A DNA stretch of 64,000 nt from Lineus longissimus (lineage: Eukaryota > Nemertea > Pilidiophora > Heteronemertea > Lineidae). Positions 22,866 through 34,443 of the stretch are shown in pieces. The translations under genes and the position numbers were made by a program. Location: the NCBI RefSeq assembly GCF_910592395.1, contig NC_088322.1, positions 14,751,431-14,815,430 on the forward strand, in the 5' to 3' direction. Every line of letters begins with the position of its first letter. Position 1 is the stretch's first letter. Under the pieces are notes generated by a model. The model searched no databases. It had not been told where the DNA came from and saw nothing but the letters and a program-made list of their open reading frames with translations.

Positions 22866-23494
22866 TTTATACCAGACCAGAGTGCAGGCAGGTGGCGTGG
22901 CAAACATTTTAAAAGCACCGGTCACGCCGTTCATTGATGGATTCTAAATGGACAAGATTGCCCAAGAAGGGCATGTGATATAGGCCCTATATATGTCGTC
23001 GGTTTTTCCAACCAGAGATGACTTCCAGTAGGACCATGACTTCTCCAAACAGGATCCGTGGAAAAATAAATACTGCATGACAATAATATGACGACAAAGT
23101 CACAACCAGATCACGACTGAGTGGGAAGTATAATCACTGTGAACATGGCCAGAAGCCGGCGCCAATGCCAAGGTGGCAGCACCTGCAATTTCGTGGATTA
23201 GGCCCCACGTGGTGGCCATTGAAGGCCTGAAGGTCAGGACGGCTCCTGGTCAACATTGCAGTGTTCTTTAGAGAAAATCTTTACATCTGGATGCCGTGGA
23301 TGGCTCCTGCCCGAAATTACAGTATTCTTATAAAGAAAATCTCCGTTTACACCGTAAATTTGTTGATTTCACCGTGAGAGACACTCTTGGACAGTTTAGC
23401 TTTCCTCTGACAGAACAAACTGGGCAAATATTGTCCAAAAGTGATGCTTTTGATTCCATGACCAGAGAAACTTTGCGAAACTTGATGAAGAACC

Positions 23495-23500
23495 AATAAA
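23495..23500 (+). terminator. Polyadenylation signal of LIM copy 2
   Basis: AATAAA followed by a GT-rich stretch (GTGTGCTTTG), about 630 bases past the stop codon. Confidence 0.7.
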
Positions 23501-23655
23501 GTGTGCTTTGATTTTAAATACTTCTGTGATATTTTCTAGTTAGCCGTCCACCAGTTAACTCCTTTTTGCTTAACCTCGATGATGGGGCCAACCACAACTC
23601 AATGAAGGGAATTCCTCCACAGAGTGGACTTATGGACATCTCTTAAACTAGGAAG

Positions 23656-23809
23656 TACAGTAGAACCTCCCTTAGCGGACACCTCTCTATTAAGGATACT
23701 AGGTTTCGTCCCAAATTGGTTGTTTCCATTCAATTTGACCTCTCTAATCAGGACACCTCTCTATTAAGGACAGGACTTGTCAGTCCCAAGGGTGTCCTAT
23801 ATTACTGTA
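23656..23809. mobile_element. TA-flanked MITE (ACAGTAGAACC family)
   Basis: Begins TACAGTAGAACCTCCC and ends ..GGGTGTCCTATATTACTGTA, with inverted ends bounded by TA. Internal repeats of GACACCTCTCTATTAAGGA occur. Shares termini with the element at 11306-11425. Tc1/mariner-type mobilisation is inferred from the TA flanks. Confidence 0.65.
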
Positions 23810-24205
23810 TGATATCTATTCAATTGCATCAGCAGGCAATAACGCAGTATCCTAGGTTGGCCTACTGCAGATAAAGCAAAAAACGCAAGACATTGAATAT
23901 GGAATTTTATTTCTCCCAATACACTCTACATTCATAACACATGATTCCATTGCAAAACTAATCTCTACCATGTCTATTTATATAGATTATTTGTCTCTAA
24001 CGAGTGAGGTTACATTTGGAAAGAATATCCAAGACCGGTCCTATCAATTCCATCATACAGGACAACCATTCGGGACACAACCCGTTTCCTCTATGTCTCT
24101 AATGAGGTATCCATTCTTTTTTCAATTAGTACACCTGGAATAGAAAATATAGTTTTTGGTAACCAATTCTCAATAGCATTTTTATATTAAAAGGGACTGC
24201 ATTCA

Positions 24206-27200
24206 CTAAGTGCTGATGTATTGTGATCTAGTAGAGACCCCTAGTGGTGAGTTTGTGTAACTAGATCTGACCCACCCGACTCCTGCCAATAGTCTGCTTT
24301 TAATATCAGTGCGTAACCATGAGGAGATGAAAATGCTTACCACCAATTCGATTTGGTGTGTTTTATTCCAGACGTTCGGGTTATGGTCCACCGGATCGTA
24401 CCCAGAACAGTCCAGGTTGTTGAAGCTGGCAGCGACCTCATTATTCGGCTAAGACAAAACAGGAGGAAACATGTTCAAGCTACTGTAAGTGATTTGCCAA
24501 AGGTGACAAGCGATAAATGACATACAGGCTACTCAAGTGAGACTTTCGCTGGCCTCATTTTAACGTCTCATTCAGTGCCTGTTGCCATCGAACCAAGTGA
24601 CTTGCCCAATGTTGCATAATCATAAACACCAGGTATACGCCAAACCACATGTGTGTTTGGTGTCGCATCAGTGATTGCTTAAGTCTAGGCCTGGCTGGTG
24701 ACTACCCAATCCTGTTTGATGGGTCACATATTAACAAATATGGGCGAATTTTGTAAAGAGACTGTTCCACACTTACGAAGACAATCAAACAAATTTTCGG
24801 GTGCCTTATATCCTTGACAGGAGAGGAAGGACACATGTTGACCTGATTGAGTTCTCCTTGGCACTGGGCGCCCCCATGTTCCGGTGAGGGGTTGCTACAC
24901 CGTCTGGTACGGTAACGATATGCCACTTGTGTTTCATTGGCTGCTGTCTTCTTCTGTTGGGAAGTCAGTTCCTTAGGACATTCACTCCATTCAGACCAGT
25001 CAGACCAACCGCCATTTACTAAAATAGAAACAAAACTAAGTTTGAAGCAAATCTCTACAATTAATGACAATAGGTTATCACAGGATCTGGTTCTGCCAAT
25101 AAGAGCCAACAGAAAGTCACATCAACAGTTGGTGAAGGTATTGTACGTGCCGGTCACCGATCCAAAGGTTGACCGCGCTCAACGTTGCTTAACTTCCACT
25201 CTGGGGCCAAAGCGCCAACCACTGGGCCATAAAGGAATTCCCCTCATGGCCGGCGGGTTAAGCCGTGCCATATACCTGGGGGTACTATACAGTGAACATC
25301 TGAACCTTTTCGGACATTTCAATTATCTACACTTGGCAAAAGATGTTGCTGTTGGTTTTGACAGTGTAGATACTTAACTTACTAGGACAAGGGCCAGGGT
25401 TACATGTACTCTTCTCTGCAGGCTCTCCGGGGCATGCGAAGTTTGGGTCGTCAGATTTCAATGGTTGGGGATTCTTACACTCCCGCTGGCGGTGGCGTAC
25501 CCCCATATCGCAAGATTTAGAACACTTGGTGTAATCGCTCCACACTGACCACTGCCCTTGGACTGACTCTGAAAAATTTCACGACAACTTTAAGGTCAGC
25601 AATGAATATATCACTCAATAGCACTCAATCTTTTGAATTTAGTTTGGATGATCGCACCGGATAGGACTGTTATCTCTCGATACTCATTGATAGCAGGCAC
25701 AACTAGGATGCATGGGAGTCGAATCCCACACCTATCTCTTGCATCCTCGCCAGCATAAACATGAATCACTTACCTTTTCCAAAAGAATAAACATCTATCT
25801 CGTTCATCCCACCATGGCCTTCTTGACCGCATTGAGACGAAGGACCAGAACTCTTGTAATCTTCTGCAGATTTGTTAGTATCTAACTGTGCATAGCATGA
25901 CCCATAAAACCGCAGTGCAAAGATGGCTGCACCAAGTTCTTTGGCTGCTAAGGCACATTTCTGAAGAAAACAAAGCGTGAACACTAAGATGACTCGGACT
26001 GGCAAGCCGAAGATTTGAGGGCATTGTGGTCCAGGAGTTAAGGTGTTAGGCTCGAACATCCTGGGTTCCAATAACTGACACCAACATACAGAGACTAGGA
26101 CTTCTATAGTCAACACATCATTTTGAATGGGTTGTAAAACCAATCATCCTCTCTTACCAAGACAGAGTCACTGAGGACCAAGAACCTCTTTTGGCAACAA
26201 ATGCAGAAACAGAGAATAGGAAGAGTAAGACTCACCCTGATCCTATTGGAACGTATCCTGTAGTCTTCCTCGAGATAACTGCTCAAGCCCTCAATGAGGG
26301 TCAACAACTCTGGGAAGCCCTCGTCCTTCCAGCATCCCACCCATGAGTACTGGATTTCTGAAACAGAAAGGCTAAGATCTACACCGTCAGTTGACTCAAG
26401 CCTCAGTAGATGAGCACTCCAAATGGAATTAGCCCCCAGGACCAACTATGCAGCAAAAGGGAGGAAATGCATAAGATAACTGTACATTTGACATGCAGCG
26501 CTTGGTCGTTAGAAAGCATGTTAGCTTGTAACATCATGTTCGCATGTGATATGTAGGTGTTGTTTCATGTATATCAATGTGCATGAAATGACATGTCAAC
26601 ATGCTGTTCAAAGCTAACTTGCTTTCATACAACCAGGCCCTGGCTTTACGCAGAAGGAACCAACCACACATGTCAATCCTTCAGCTTGATCCCCCCCTCC
26701 AACTGCAGCAAGTCAACGACAGGTAAGAAATTTACTTTATAGCTGGTACCCTAACAGGCATAGCCAGATATCTTGGTTTGAAGTTTAACTGAAAGTACAG
26801 TGAAGAGCCAGGTCTCTGGACCTGAGGCGTTACCAACTCAGCCAAGGTTCACCCACATCAGTTAGTTTAAAGCTGAGTTTACCTGGATCTGGGCAACTAT
26901 CCCCCATGCACATCTGTGACTGTGAGAGTTCTCCAGGACAGCCGTTGCCACCATTTGCCGGTGCCGGGTTGTTACATAGCCGCGTTCTGTAATGCCGGCC
27001 TCCACCGCAGGTGACAGGACACTGAGACCATTCGCTCCAGATGCCCCAGTTACCATTGGTCGCTGGAAGAAAACACCAAAAAAAACGAAATTGTCTGAAT
27101 AAAAAACTCTAAACCATAATTCCCTGTCCTGAAACTATGAACCCAGACACGTTTGCCGGCCTCAAGTTTTACTGCAGATAATCACAAAAATAAATGGCCA

Positions 27201-30200
27201 AGGAAACATCATTAAAGTTTCTGTGAAAGGCAGGAGTTTTGGCATCAAATTGAAAGGGAACAGTATACTGGAGAGAATGCTTTGTGTCCTTCATGAAAGA
27301 AGTCATTTCAGGGCTGTTTCTCCCTGCTGCTTTCAGTTGAAGTTGTGTGAAGGGTTCCCTACTCTCCTCAGTATTGCAAGACTCAATAAAAGATGTTTTA
27401 GGTTATAGTACAGCAGTTTTACTTGTCTTGAAATGGACATTGAATATCTTCATAAAGGTCTCAGAATGGCACTGAAAAGTCTCAAAATGCATTTGGCTTC
27501 TTCATGTACCAGGTACTGCTAATAATAGGCCAAGGGGACTTACATTGTTGACAACCATACAGGGAATTCAGCTCCAAATAGTCCATTTCTGTCGGGGCGA
27601 ATCGTTGTCCTATAAGTTGGTGTTGCCACTTGCTGGGGTTGGGTGTTATTGTATCGATACTCGGATCAATCGCCATGGCATTTCGAGGATAATGCATGAT
27701 ACTTTCATAGTCATACTTGAAACTTGCATACCTGGACTGTGACTGGATTTCGAAATTGACTTGATATGCTGGAAAAAAGGCATTAATTAGATGGAACACC
27801 AATACTTAAATGAGCATTCTCAACATCAGATCAGATGACCGAGTCTCCAATGTTGATTTATAGAGGACAACTTGACAATAGAGGATAGAAATCCAAGTGC
27901 TGAAGAGAAAGTGCAGATGGCTCTAGTCACACATACAGAAAACCAGTGGCCACCATAACCAGACAGGCTCTCAGTTAGAACTCACGAAGGATGTGATGAT
28001 CAGGCAGACACCACAGCACACTGAGACGACCTTTAGAGAATGAAATGAAGTTGTCATGGAGGCAGACAGAGGCAGAGGCACAATCAGACTGTAGGAGTTG
28101 GTGAAGGAGAGTGGACGACCGCACAGTATTACCTGGTGTACTAGTATCGGTATTCTGAAAACTTGATACATACCATGATCAATATTTTGCCAGTTGATGG
28201 TGATGTAGTCGTCCCGGTCCGGGCGGGATTGTTCGTGCCAGAATCCGAGGACATGGAACATCTCATGTATGATGCTCCCCTGGGTATGAATACAGCTGTC
28301 TCGGCTCAGGAAGACCGACTGTAGCTTTCCTTGCCGGCCAACTTCTGATGCACATCTGAAGATGGGGAGGATTATTGAAAATAACAATCAACAGTAAATG
28401 CGAAATTCACATTGTATGCTCGCCCTTCAAAACCACAGGAAGAACAGGTTACTCAGATGCAGGCTGGTTCAAGCTGCACCCCTGGGAAGATCCACACTCT
28501 TGTTTTATCCAAGGTTCTTGCTCTCAATCCTGATTTTGCATCTGTTTTCAAATAAGGGATTTGGAATTCAAAGGATCAGCACTTCATTATTTACTATGTT
28601 GACTCATCCATCATCACTATGTAGAATTCCACTTACCTAATGTACAGGGCCATTAACCACTTACCTTGGATCATGGGTGTTGAACATTACACCAATATTA
28701 GATGAATCTAGTCCCTCTTTGAACTTAATGCAGGTTCGTTGTTCTAGCACGGACATGGCAGTTCGGATCAAAGCTTTTTCGTTGGAGGCTGAAATAAAAT
28801 ATTTTAAAGTGAGTACCAAGAATTAGTCTTGGACGCAAAAGAACATGCATGAGGTGATGCTACTAACAGATAAGGTGAACTTCTTGATAGATATCTGCAG
28901 CGCTCTCTATGAAGGTACTCTGTACCTGGCATTAGTGCTGACAGTGGAAGGTCAACCCTTACGAAAAGATCTCTGATTCACCATGGTAAACTCTAAATTC
29001 ATCATGGTGAATTCTGACAGACAGACAGCGCTCACTATAGTGAAATCAGCATTATTGACAGGGATAATAGCCCATGAAAACCAAATGATGACTTCAGCGC
29101 CCCTGTGGCAGACGTTGGTGAGAGGCAGGTATAAGTGGATGTCACCCATGGCTAGCGTGGTCTCACTGTCAACCTCCAATGGTGAGGGTCTTGTGTTTTG
29201 AAGACTGGTTGGAATAACACCTACGCTCTTTTTAACATGTTCTTCTTCTCGACCAAAGCCATGACTGTTGTGTGAGAAGATTATCATCTGTGACAGTTCA
29301 ACCAATGCCGCTTTAACAGACTTACTGGTCAATTGATGGAATATGTAATTCACAACCCCACCCGGCCACAATTTCTGCGTGTTGGCACTTCTCTTTCTGC
29401 GCCTCGAAATCCGACGTGTCGTTGTCTGAAGGATGAACAGCTTCTCAAGCTCCCTTTGTGTGGGCGTGCTTTTCTTGAATCTGAACGCACCAGTCGCCGT
29501 TGAGGGGTCGCCACCTGTCTTGACGATTTCTTGCTGTTCGGGAGTGAGGATGATGTCGATTTGATGGTGATGTTTTATCGCACCTAGATGGAAAAGATCA
29601 CCCAATCAAAGAAAAAATGAGCAGCTTTTGATTACACTCCGGATGCAGTGGACTGGCCTCGTTCCTCACTGACGATCAGGGTGACGAAATGGACTGCTAC
29701 TTGTGATGGACTCCCCTGCTCTTTCAAAACATGAAATGACTTTGTGCGGCCAATACTTCCCCGCAACAAACCAACACTCTCAAGAGTGAATATGAAGAAG
29801 AAGATGTACCTGTTTTGATGTTTTCCTCAGCAACAACTTCAAATGCTCCTGTGGGCTTTGTAGGAGGAGCTTCAAGGAATTCCGTTTGGTTCTTCACTGT
29901 AAGAGAGAGTTTGTATAACCAAAAGCTGGACATTTCCTTTTTAAGTCCTGACAACCTCCAAGTCAGGTCTCGTTCAGCCACTGAAACTCTTGTTAGGTAA
30001 AGTAAATATGAAAATAAATGGATAAAACCAGACACAGTAGATAACTCAGTGGGAAACACCAGCCGGCACCTACTTGGTGTGGCCTTACTTACTGGTTATG
30101 TCATAAAAGCAGATGAAGGGGTTCTTAGCCGCGCAGTCCACAGCAGTAAGGTTCCAAGTGTCAGAGTTGATGCCAAAACACCCCTCGTACACAGGTCCGG

Positions 30201-32158
30201 GCTTCTCTTTAAGAACGTTGTAGGTATTCTGAAAGAGATTAGTGCCAATTATGGACAAGTACCAGAAAGATAAAGTGGGATAAAGTGAAGATATCAGCTC
30301 CATTTTTATATTCTAAACATAGGGGGAGTAGTGGAAATGCTCTCCAGTGTGTACTTCCATCTGAGCAGGCAAATAACATTCAAAAGTTATCGCCATCTAT
30401 AGTATTTGGAACAAACTAATGTTTCAAAAGTGTGTATGGCATGTTTAGGGAGGCTGAAATGAATTGAAATTAGAGCTATGCACGACATGCTATGCACGTC
30501 ATCCGCATGTGATGGGACATACAATATCATGTACTATGCATGTCACCACGGTGCCGGAGAGAAAACAATGCAGATTCCACTGTGTCTGGAGTGTACATAC
30601 CCAATAACTAAACTTGTCCACCGGCTTGTTGCTGACCCATTTCTTGAGACCGAGACTCGTCGCATAACTCATGCCAACCCAGAAGAAGGTCTCCTTCGAA
30701 CTGAAATATTGAAATATCGACCCATCACACCAAAATGGGTTGTACGTCGCATCTAGGACACATACAGTTATCCACATGATCATATAGCTCATCGTATAGA
30801 CGTCAACTTGATACCACTCATATTATTGTAATTTTGGTGGTGCCGGAGATATTACAAGATATTTTGTTGTTGATCTGTGGTTGTGAAGAATACAGCAGCA
30901 GTAACGTCAGCCTCTAGTCACCAGTTCAGACCTTGGTATCTATTTACTCCTTCTGTAAGGTTGGGGCTCAGCATCACATACAGGGAAGTTTTGAAGGGCA
31001 TGATGACTCGTCATCACTTCAAATTAATGAATTCACAGGACAAATGAAAAGGACTCGTCACCAAGTGCTTACTCTGCTTTGCGTTTAATCAGCTTCTTGA
31101 CTGCTCTATACACCGGCCTCTTGTTGATAATCGCCAAAACCGAGTCCTTTTCCTTGCACATCGTCTTTGCCTCTCCCCAGCAGGCGGCGCCATGCTCAAT
31201 CATGTAACAATAACGACCACGCCTCACACCCTGACAACGACGCACCTTGACCGCATCTGAAATAAACAAAATTACGGTTCCAAAGCAAGAAAATGAAATG
31301 CTTAAACCAGGAATTGTAACAATACAAGCTTTTCTCCTCTTGTGCTACAATACAAGCTTTTCTCCTCTTGTGCTACAATATGAGCTTTTCTCCTCTTGTG
31401 CTACAATACGAGCTTTTCTCCTCTTGTGCTACAATACAAGCTTTTCTCCTCTCTTGTGCTACAATACAAGCTTTTCTCCTCTTGTGCTACAATACAAGCT
31501 TTTCTCCTCTTGTGCTACAATACAAGCTTTTCTCCTCTTGTGCTACAATACAAGCTTTTCTCCTCTTGTGCTACAATACAAGCTTTTCTCCTCTTGTGCT
31601 ACAATACAAGCTTTTCTCCTCTTGTGCTACAATACAAGCTTTTCTCCTCTTGTGCTACAATATGAGCTATACTCCTCTTGTGTTACACTACTCACCTCTT
31701 GTGACAGGCTTCTTACAATGTGTCGTTGTTGTGACTGTTGTTGTTGAGGTCGTTGTTGTATGAACGTGATCTGCTGAGTTACACTGACAAGGTGTCTCTG
31801 ACGGACTCTCCGTCTCTGCCTCGGACTCGGAAGTTGATGACCCATTCAGCAGATCTTTCACCCCATCACCACATTTCCCTGTCGTGCCATTTCCCTCATT
31901 TTGAACCGAGCCACAAGGTGACTTTTTGGGTTTTTCCGTCACCTCCTGCGACTCCGTTGTCGACATCAGATTTGAATTGTTGCTGGTATCTTTTGGCCCA
32001 CTGCACTTTTCTAGGAAAGGGTCACACTCTTTCGCAGCACTGCTGATTGCTTCATGTGATGTTGTTGCCTCAGTTGTCGGTGCAGACTCCACAGAAATGA
32101 GAACAGAAACAATCACAAAGACCACAGAGGTACTAAGTATGTACCTCCATCCAAACAT
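24206..32158 (-). CDS. Secreted C-type lectin / astacin metalloprotease / TSP1 mosaic protein
   Basis: Sixteen-exon model, starts at ATG 32158. Exons: 31696-32158, 31073-31256, 30601-30700, 30093-30228, 29810-29896, 29326-29583, 28665-28788, 28174-28355, 27544-27768, 26883-27062, 26236-26357, 25774-25960, 25383-25568, 24819-25018, 24341-24448; the last may read through to the stop at 24206 or splice at 24282 to a stop at 24241. Phases agree throughout; about 930-960 residues. Order: signal peptide, Thr/Ser linker, C-type lectin fold (about 162-294; FFWVGM, WNLTAVDC..FICF), propeptide ending RRRKR (about 388), astacin domain with HEMFHVLGFWHEQSRPDRD and Met-turn SIMHYP, TSP1, a YSWVGCWKDEG cysteine domain, two more TSP1. 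The lectin lacks EPN/WND calcium-sugar motifs. Expected extracellular zinc protease acting on matrix; substrate unknown. Confidence 0.88.
31321..31704. repeat. 28-bp minisatellite overlapping a splice donor
   Basis: Thirteen copies of a 28-base unit (plus strand CAAGCTTTTCTCCTCTTGTG then CTACAATA), nearly identical, with a CT insertion in the fifth. A degenerate fourteenth copy includes the last eight exon bases and the donor of exon 1 of the astacin gene. Most units contain AAGCTT. All lie in intron 1 on the minus strand. There are no unique spacers, so this is not a CRISPR array; the long plus-strand frame through it is repeat-driven. Confidence 0.95.
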
Positions 32159-33204
32159 GACTAATTCAGTAATTGTAAGTCCAGCAACAAACAGTTCAAA
32201 ACAGGAACAAGCTCCATGGAAGAGTTACAAGAAAGGATGAAACACTTTCAAACCAAGACCATAGTTCCAGGAATAAAAATGATATCAGGTCGACACACTG
32301 CTGCTGTGGAGTGTGGCGAGTCCAAAACTACATACAGCCATCTGTACAATACGAAATCACTCCTTCCATACCATTTTGCACAACAGGCCACTTCAGCACG
32401 TCACTTTGTCAGAAAGTCGATGGACCCATTTTTCACGCAGATGTCGAAGGAAACGGGGCACAAAATGAAATCCATGTCGAGTCACTTTAACATGAGAGGT
32501 GCAAAGCAGATGTTTGTCAAGGCTACTTTGACAAACTGATGAAACATCAATTCGTTCTAATTTTGTTCAGGTTCAGTTTGGACGGCGCTGCTCAGAAAAT
32601 ATTGATGATGGGAGTTATATGGGTCAAGGAAAATCTATGTTACCTTTCAATAACTTCGACTGATTTGCCTCGTATAGCAGATTGGGCACACACAAGTTAG
32701 TGACTGGATGCCTGCTGGTCCACGGAGGAATCAATGTGGTCGTTAATCACCATCTGCTCAGGCTCATAACAACGCAATTAAACTCCTTAACCTCTTGAGA
32801 TAATCAATTGTAATTTAATGGACTAACACACTGCATGTCCACCTATCTATGATTTCAGGCAGATCCCAAATAAGTTCTATTTGTCAGCCAGCATGAAGCC
32901 CAATCCACTTCAATCAATGTTGGGGAGGGGTTCTAGGCTTTTCACGAGCGGGGTTGGGCGAGACCAGCACTGGTACTATATTGGAAGGCAATGACCACTC
33001 CTCCAAGGTCTTGCCACTGCACTGATGAAGTGGTGCAGATGGCCAGAAGCTAGGTTAACCACAGACCAAGACCGTGTTCAGACCTGGTCGACTCAGGTTG
33101 TCCTGGGAGCAAAGTGGCTGCAGAGTACCCGATCAAACCTCTTCTCTCGAACAATCAGCATTTAGCCGAGATTTTGTCGAAATTGCAGACATGGCCACGT
33201 GTCA
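32159..33204. other. Upstream region of astacin-lectin gene
   Basis: Should hold the promoter and 5' UTR of the minus-strand gene. A plus-strand frame from the ATG at 32216 (107 codons) has no recognisable domain and is left uncalled. No clear TATA box is visible to me. Confidence 0.35.
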
Positions 33205-33364
33205 TTCCTTAACCACCCATTTGTTGGAACCAGGGACACTACTGTGGAGGTCTTCCGCTTTCTCCAGAAGTCTTGAGACGGCAGCACTGTCCCCACCAAG
33301 AAGATCATTGAAGGACATCTCAGCCACCAAGAATCCTGTGTTGCCACTGAAGTGACCCCACAAA
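33205..33364 (-). pseudogene. Unidentified coding-like fragment, possibly a broken exon
   Basis: After an acceptor-like TTTATTTCTAG the minus strand reads LWGHFSGNTGFLVAEMSF, NDLLGGDSAAVSRLLEKAEDL, HSSVPGSNKWVVKE and then TGA at 33202. The same frame goes on with HVAMSAISTKSRLNADCSREE before another TGA. The composition looks like real protein, and the first stop could replace a Cys codon. I do not recognise the family. It could be the remnant of a gene or transposon open reading frame, or a genuine terminal exon. Confidence 0.3.
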
Positions 33365-34383
33365 CTAGAAATAAACAACAAAAGAAGTCCAGAGGTTAAA
33401 TGAATGTTTTTTATTCACAAGTTAACAAGGTGAAGCCAGAGTGTTAGTATGAAAACACAAACGTCCTAATACTTTCTCGCGATTAATTCAAAGCAAAAAC
33501 ACGACAACCACGGACATTCTGCTTGTCGGACAAACAGACGACAAGGTCAGACGTCTGACGAACATTGAAAACTTGTGAATAATACGACATATGGAGACCT
33601 CTAGTGGTGATATAAAGAACTGCGAGACGAGCACTTGAAAGCAAAACTAAATTCCAACTGATTTTTCAAAAAAATTCTGTTGATCTGCATAAGAGCATTT
33701 CAAGCATGTCAAATTTGATGATATTGGGAGCATGTCCTTATTGCATGTGTCCAGGTCAAAGGTCACCATTCAAGTGACAACACCGTGGACCCTCATGAAT
33801 AGATAATGCACCCAACTCTGAATTAAACTGAACTACTTTTTACATGAACAAGTTCAATGCTTGTCTCCCAGTTCTAATGAGACGTCCATCACCTGACAGA
33901 CATATAAATTTCCATACCCGGATGATTTACCGTGCAAATGCAAAGTGCCATGATAATGATTGTTGCCACTAGAGGTTCCACACAGTTCCACCAGACAGCG
34001 CCAGGGTTTTATCAAGATTTAAAGTATTTTTACTACTTCTCGGTTCAATTATTTCATTGGCATACAAGACATATTTTATATTATAATGGACTAACTGGAC
34101 ACGCAACAACTAAAAATCAAATATTATAAATTCTGCTAGACGGTCACCGAGTGGGTTATCTTTACTCGGATGAAAATACAAAATGTTTCGGCTCTATTTG
34201 GAATCACACCCACAAAATCTCTGCCAATCAGCCCCATACAGGTCTACCTGCTGAGAACTAGATTGCATTTGCCCAAGAGTATTTCTATGTCCCCAGCGAG
34301 CGAGTTTCTAATGTTGAGCAAAAAACGTTGAGGCAAGATTCAAGTTTTGAAGTTTTATCTGGGAAGTTTTTCCCTCCAAGTTG

Positions 34384-34443
34384 CTGCATGTGTGACTGCA
34401 TGCGTGACTGCATGCGTGACTGCATGCGTGACTGCATGTGTGA
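34384..34443. repeat. 12-bp minisatellite CTGCATGCGTGA x5
   Basis: Five tandem copies of CTGCATGYGTGA; the outer two have T and the inner three C at the variable position. The unit contains the palindrome TGCATGCG/GCATGC. Confidence 0.9.

Larger units (their letters stand above)
22866..24205. other. 3' UTR of LIM copy 2 and convergent intergenic DNA
   Basis: The plus-strand AATAAA at 23495-23500 ends the second LIM transcript. A minus-strand AATAAA (complement of 23906-23911) could end the astacin transcript arriving from the other side. A TA-flanked MITE sits between the two. Confidence 0.6.

Noticed and set aside
25327-25377. Separate genes for each TSP1, astacin and lectin segment
   Set aside because: Phases and splice borders join all segments on the same strand with one signal peptide and no internal ATG plus promoter, so one gene is simpler.
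31321-31704. CRISPR-like array
   Set aside because: Units are contiguous and identical with no unique spacers, and the DNA is animal; this is a minisatellite.
31247-31763. Long plus-strand open frames rich in LLCYNTSFSPLVLQY-type repeats
   Set aside because: They are translations of the 28-bp minisatellite in three frames; 28 is not a multiple of 3, so frames cycle. No start context or homology.
32216-32539. 107-codon plus-strand ORF starting at an ATG
   Set aside because: No recognisable domain and lies in the likely promoter of the minus-strand protease gene.
33074-33355. Plus-strand ORF antisense to the protein-like fragment
   Set aside because: It mirrors the minus-strand frame; I judged the minus frame more protein-like, though neither is proven.
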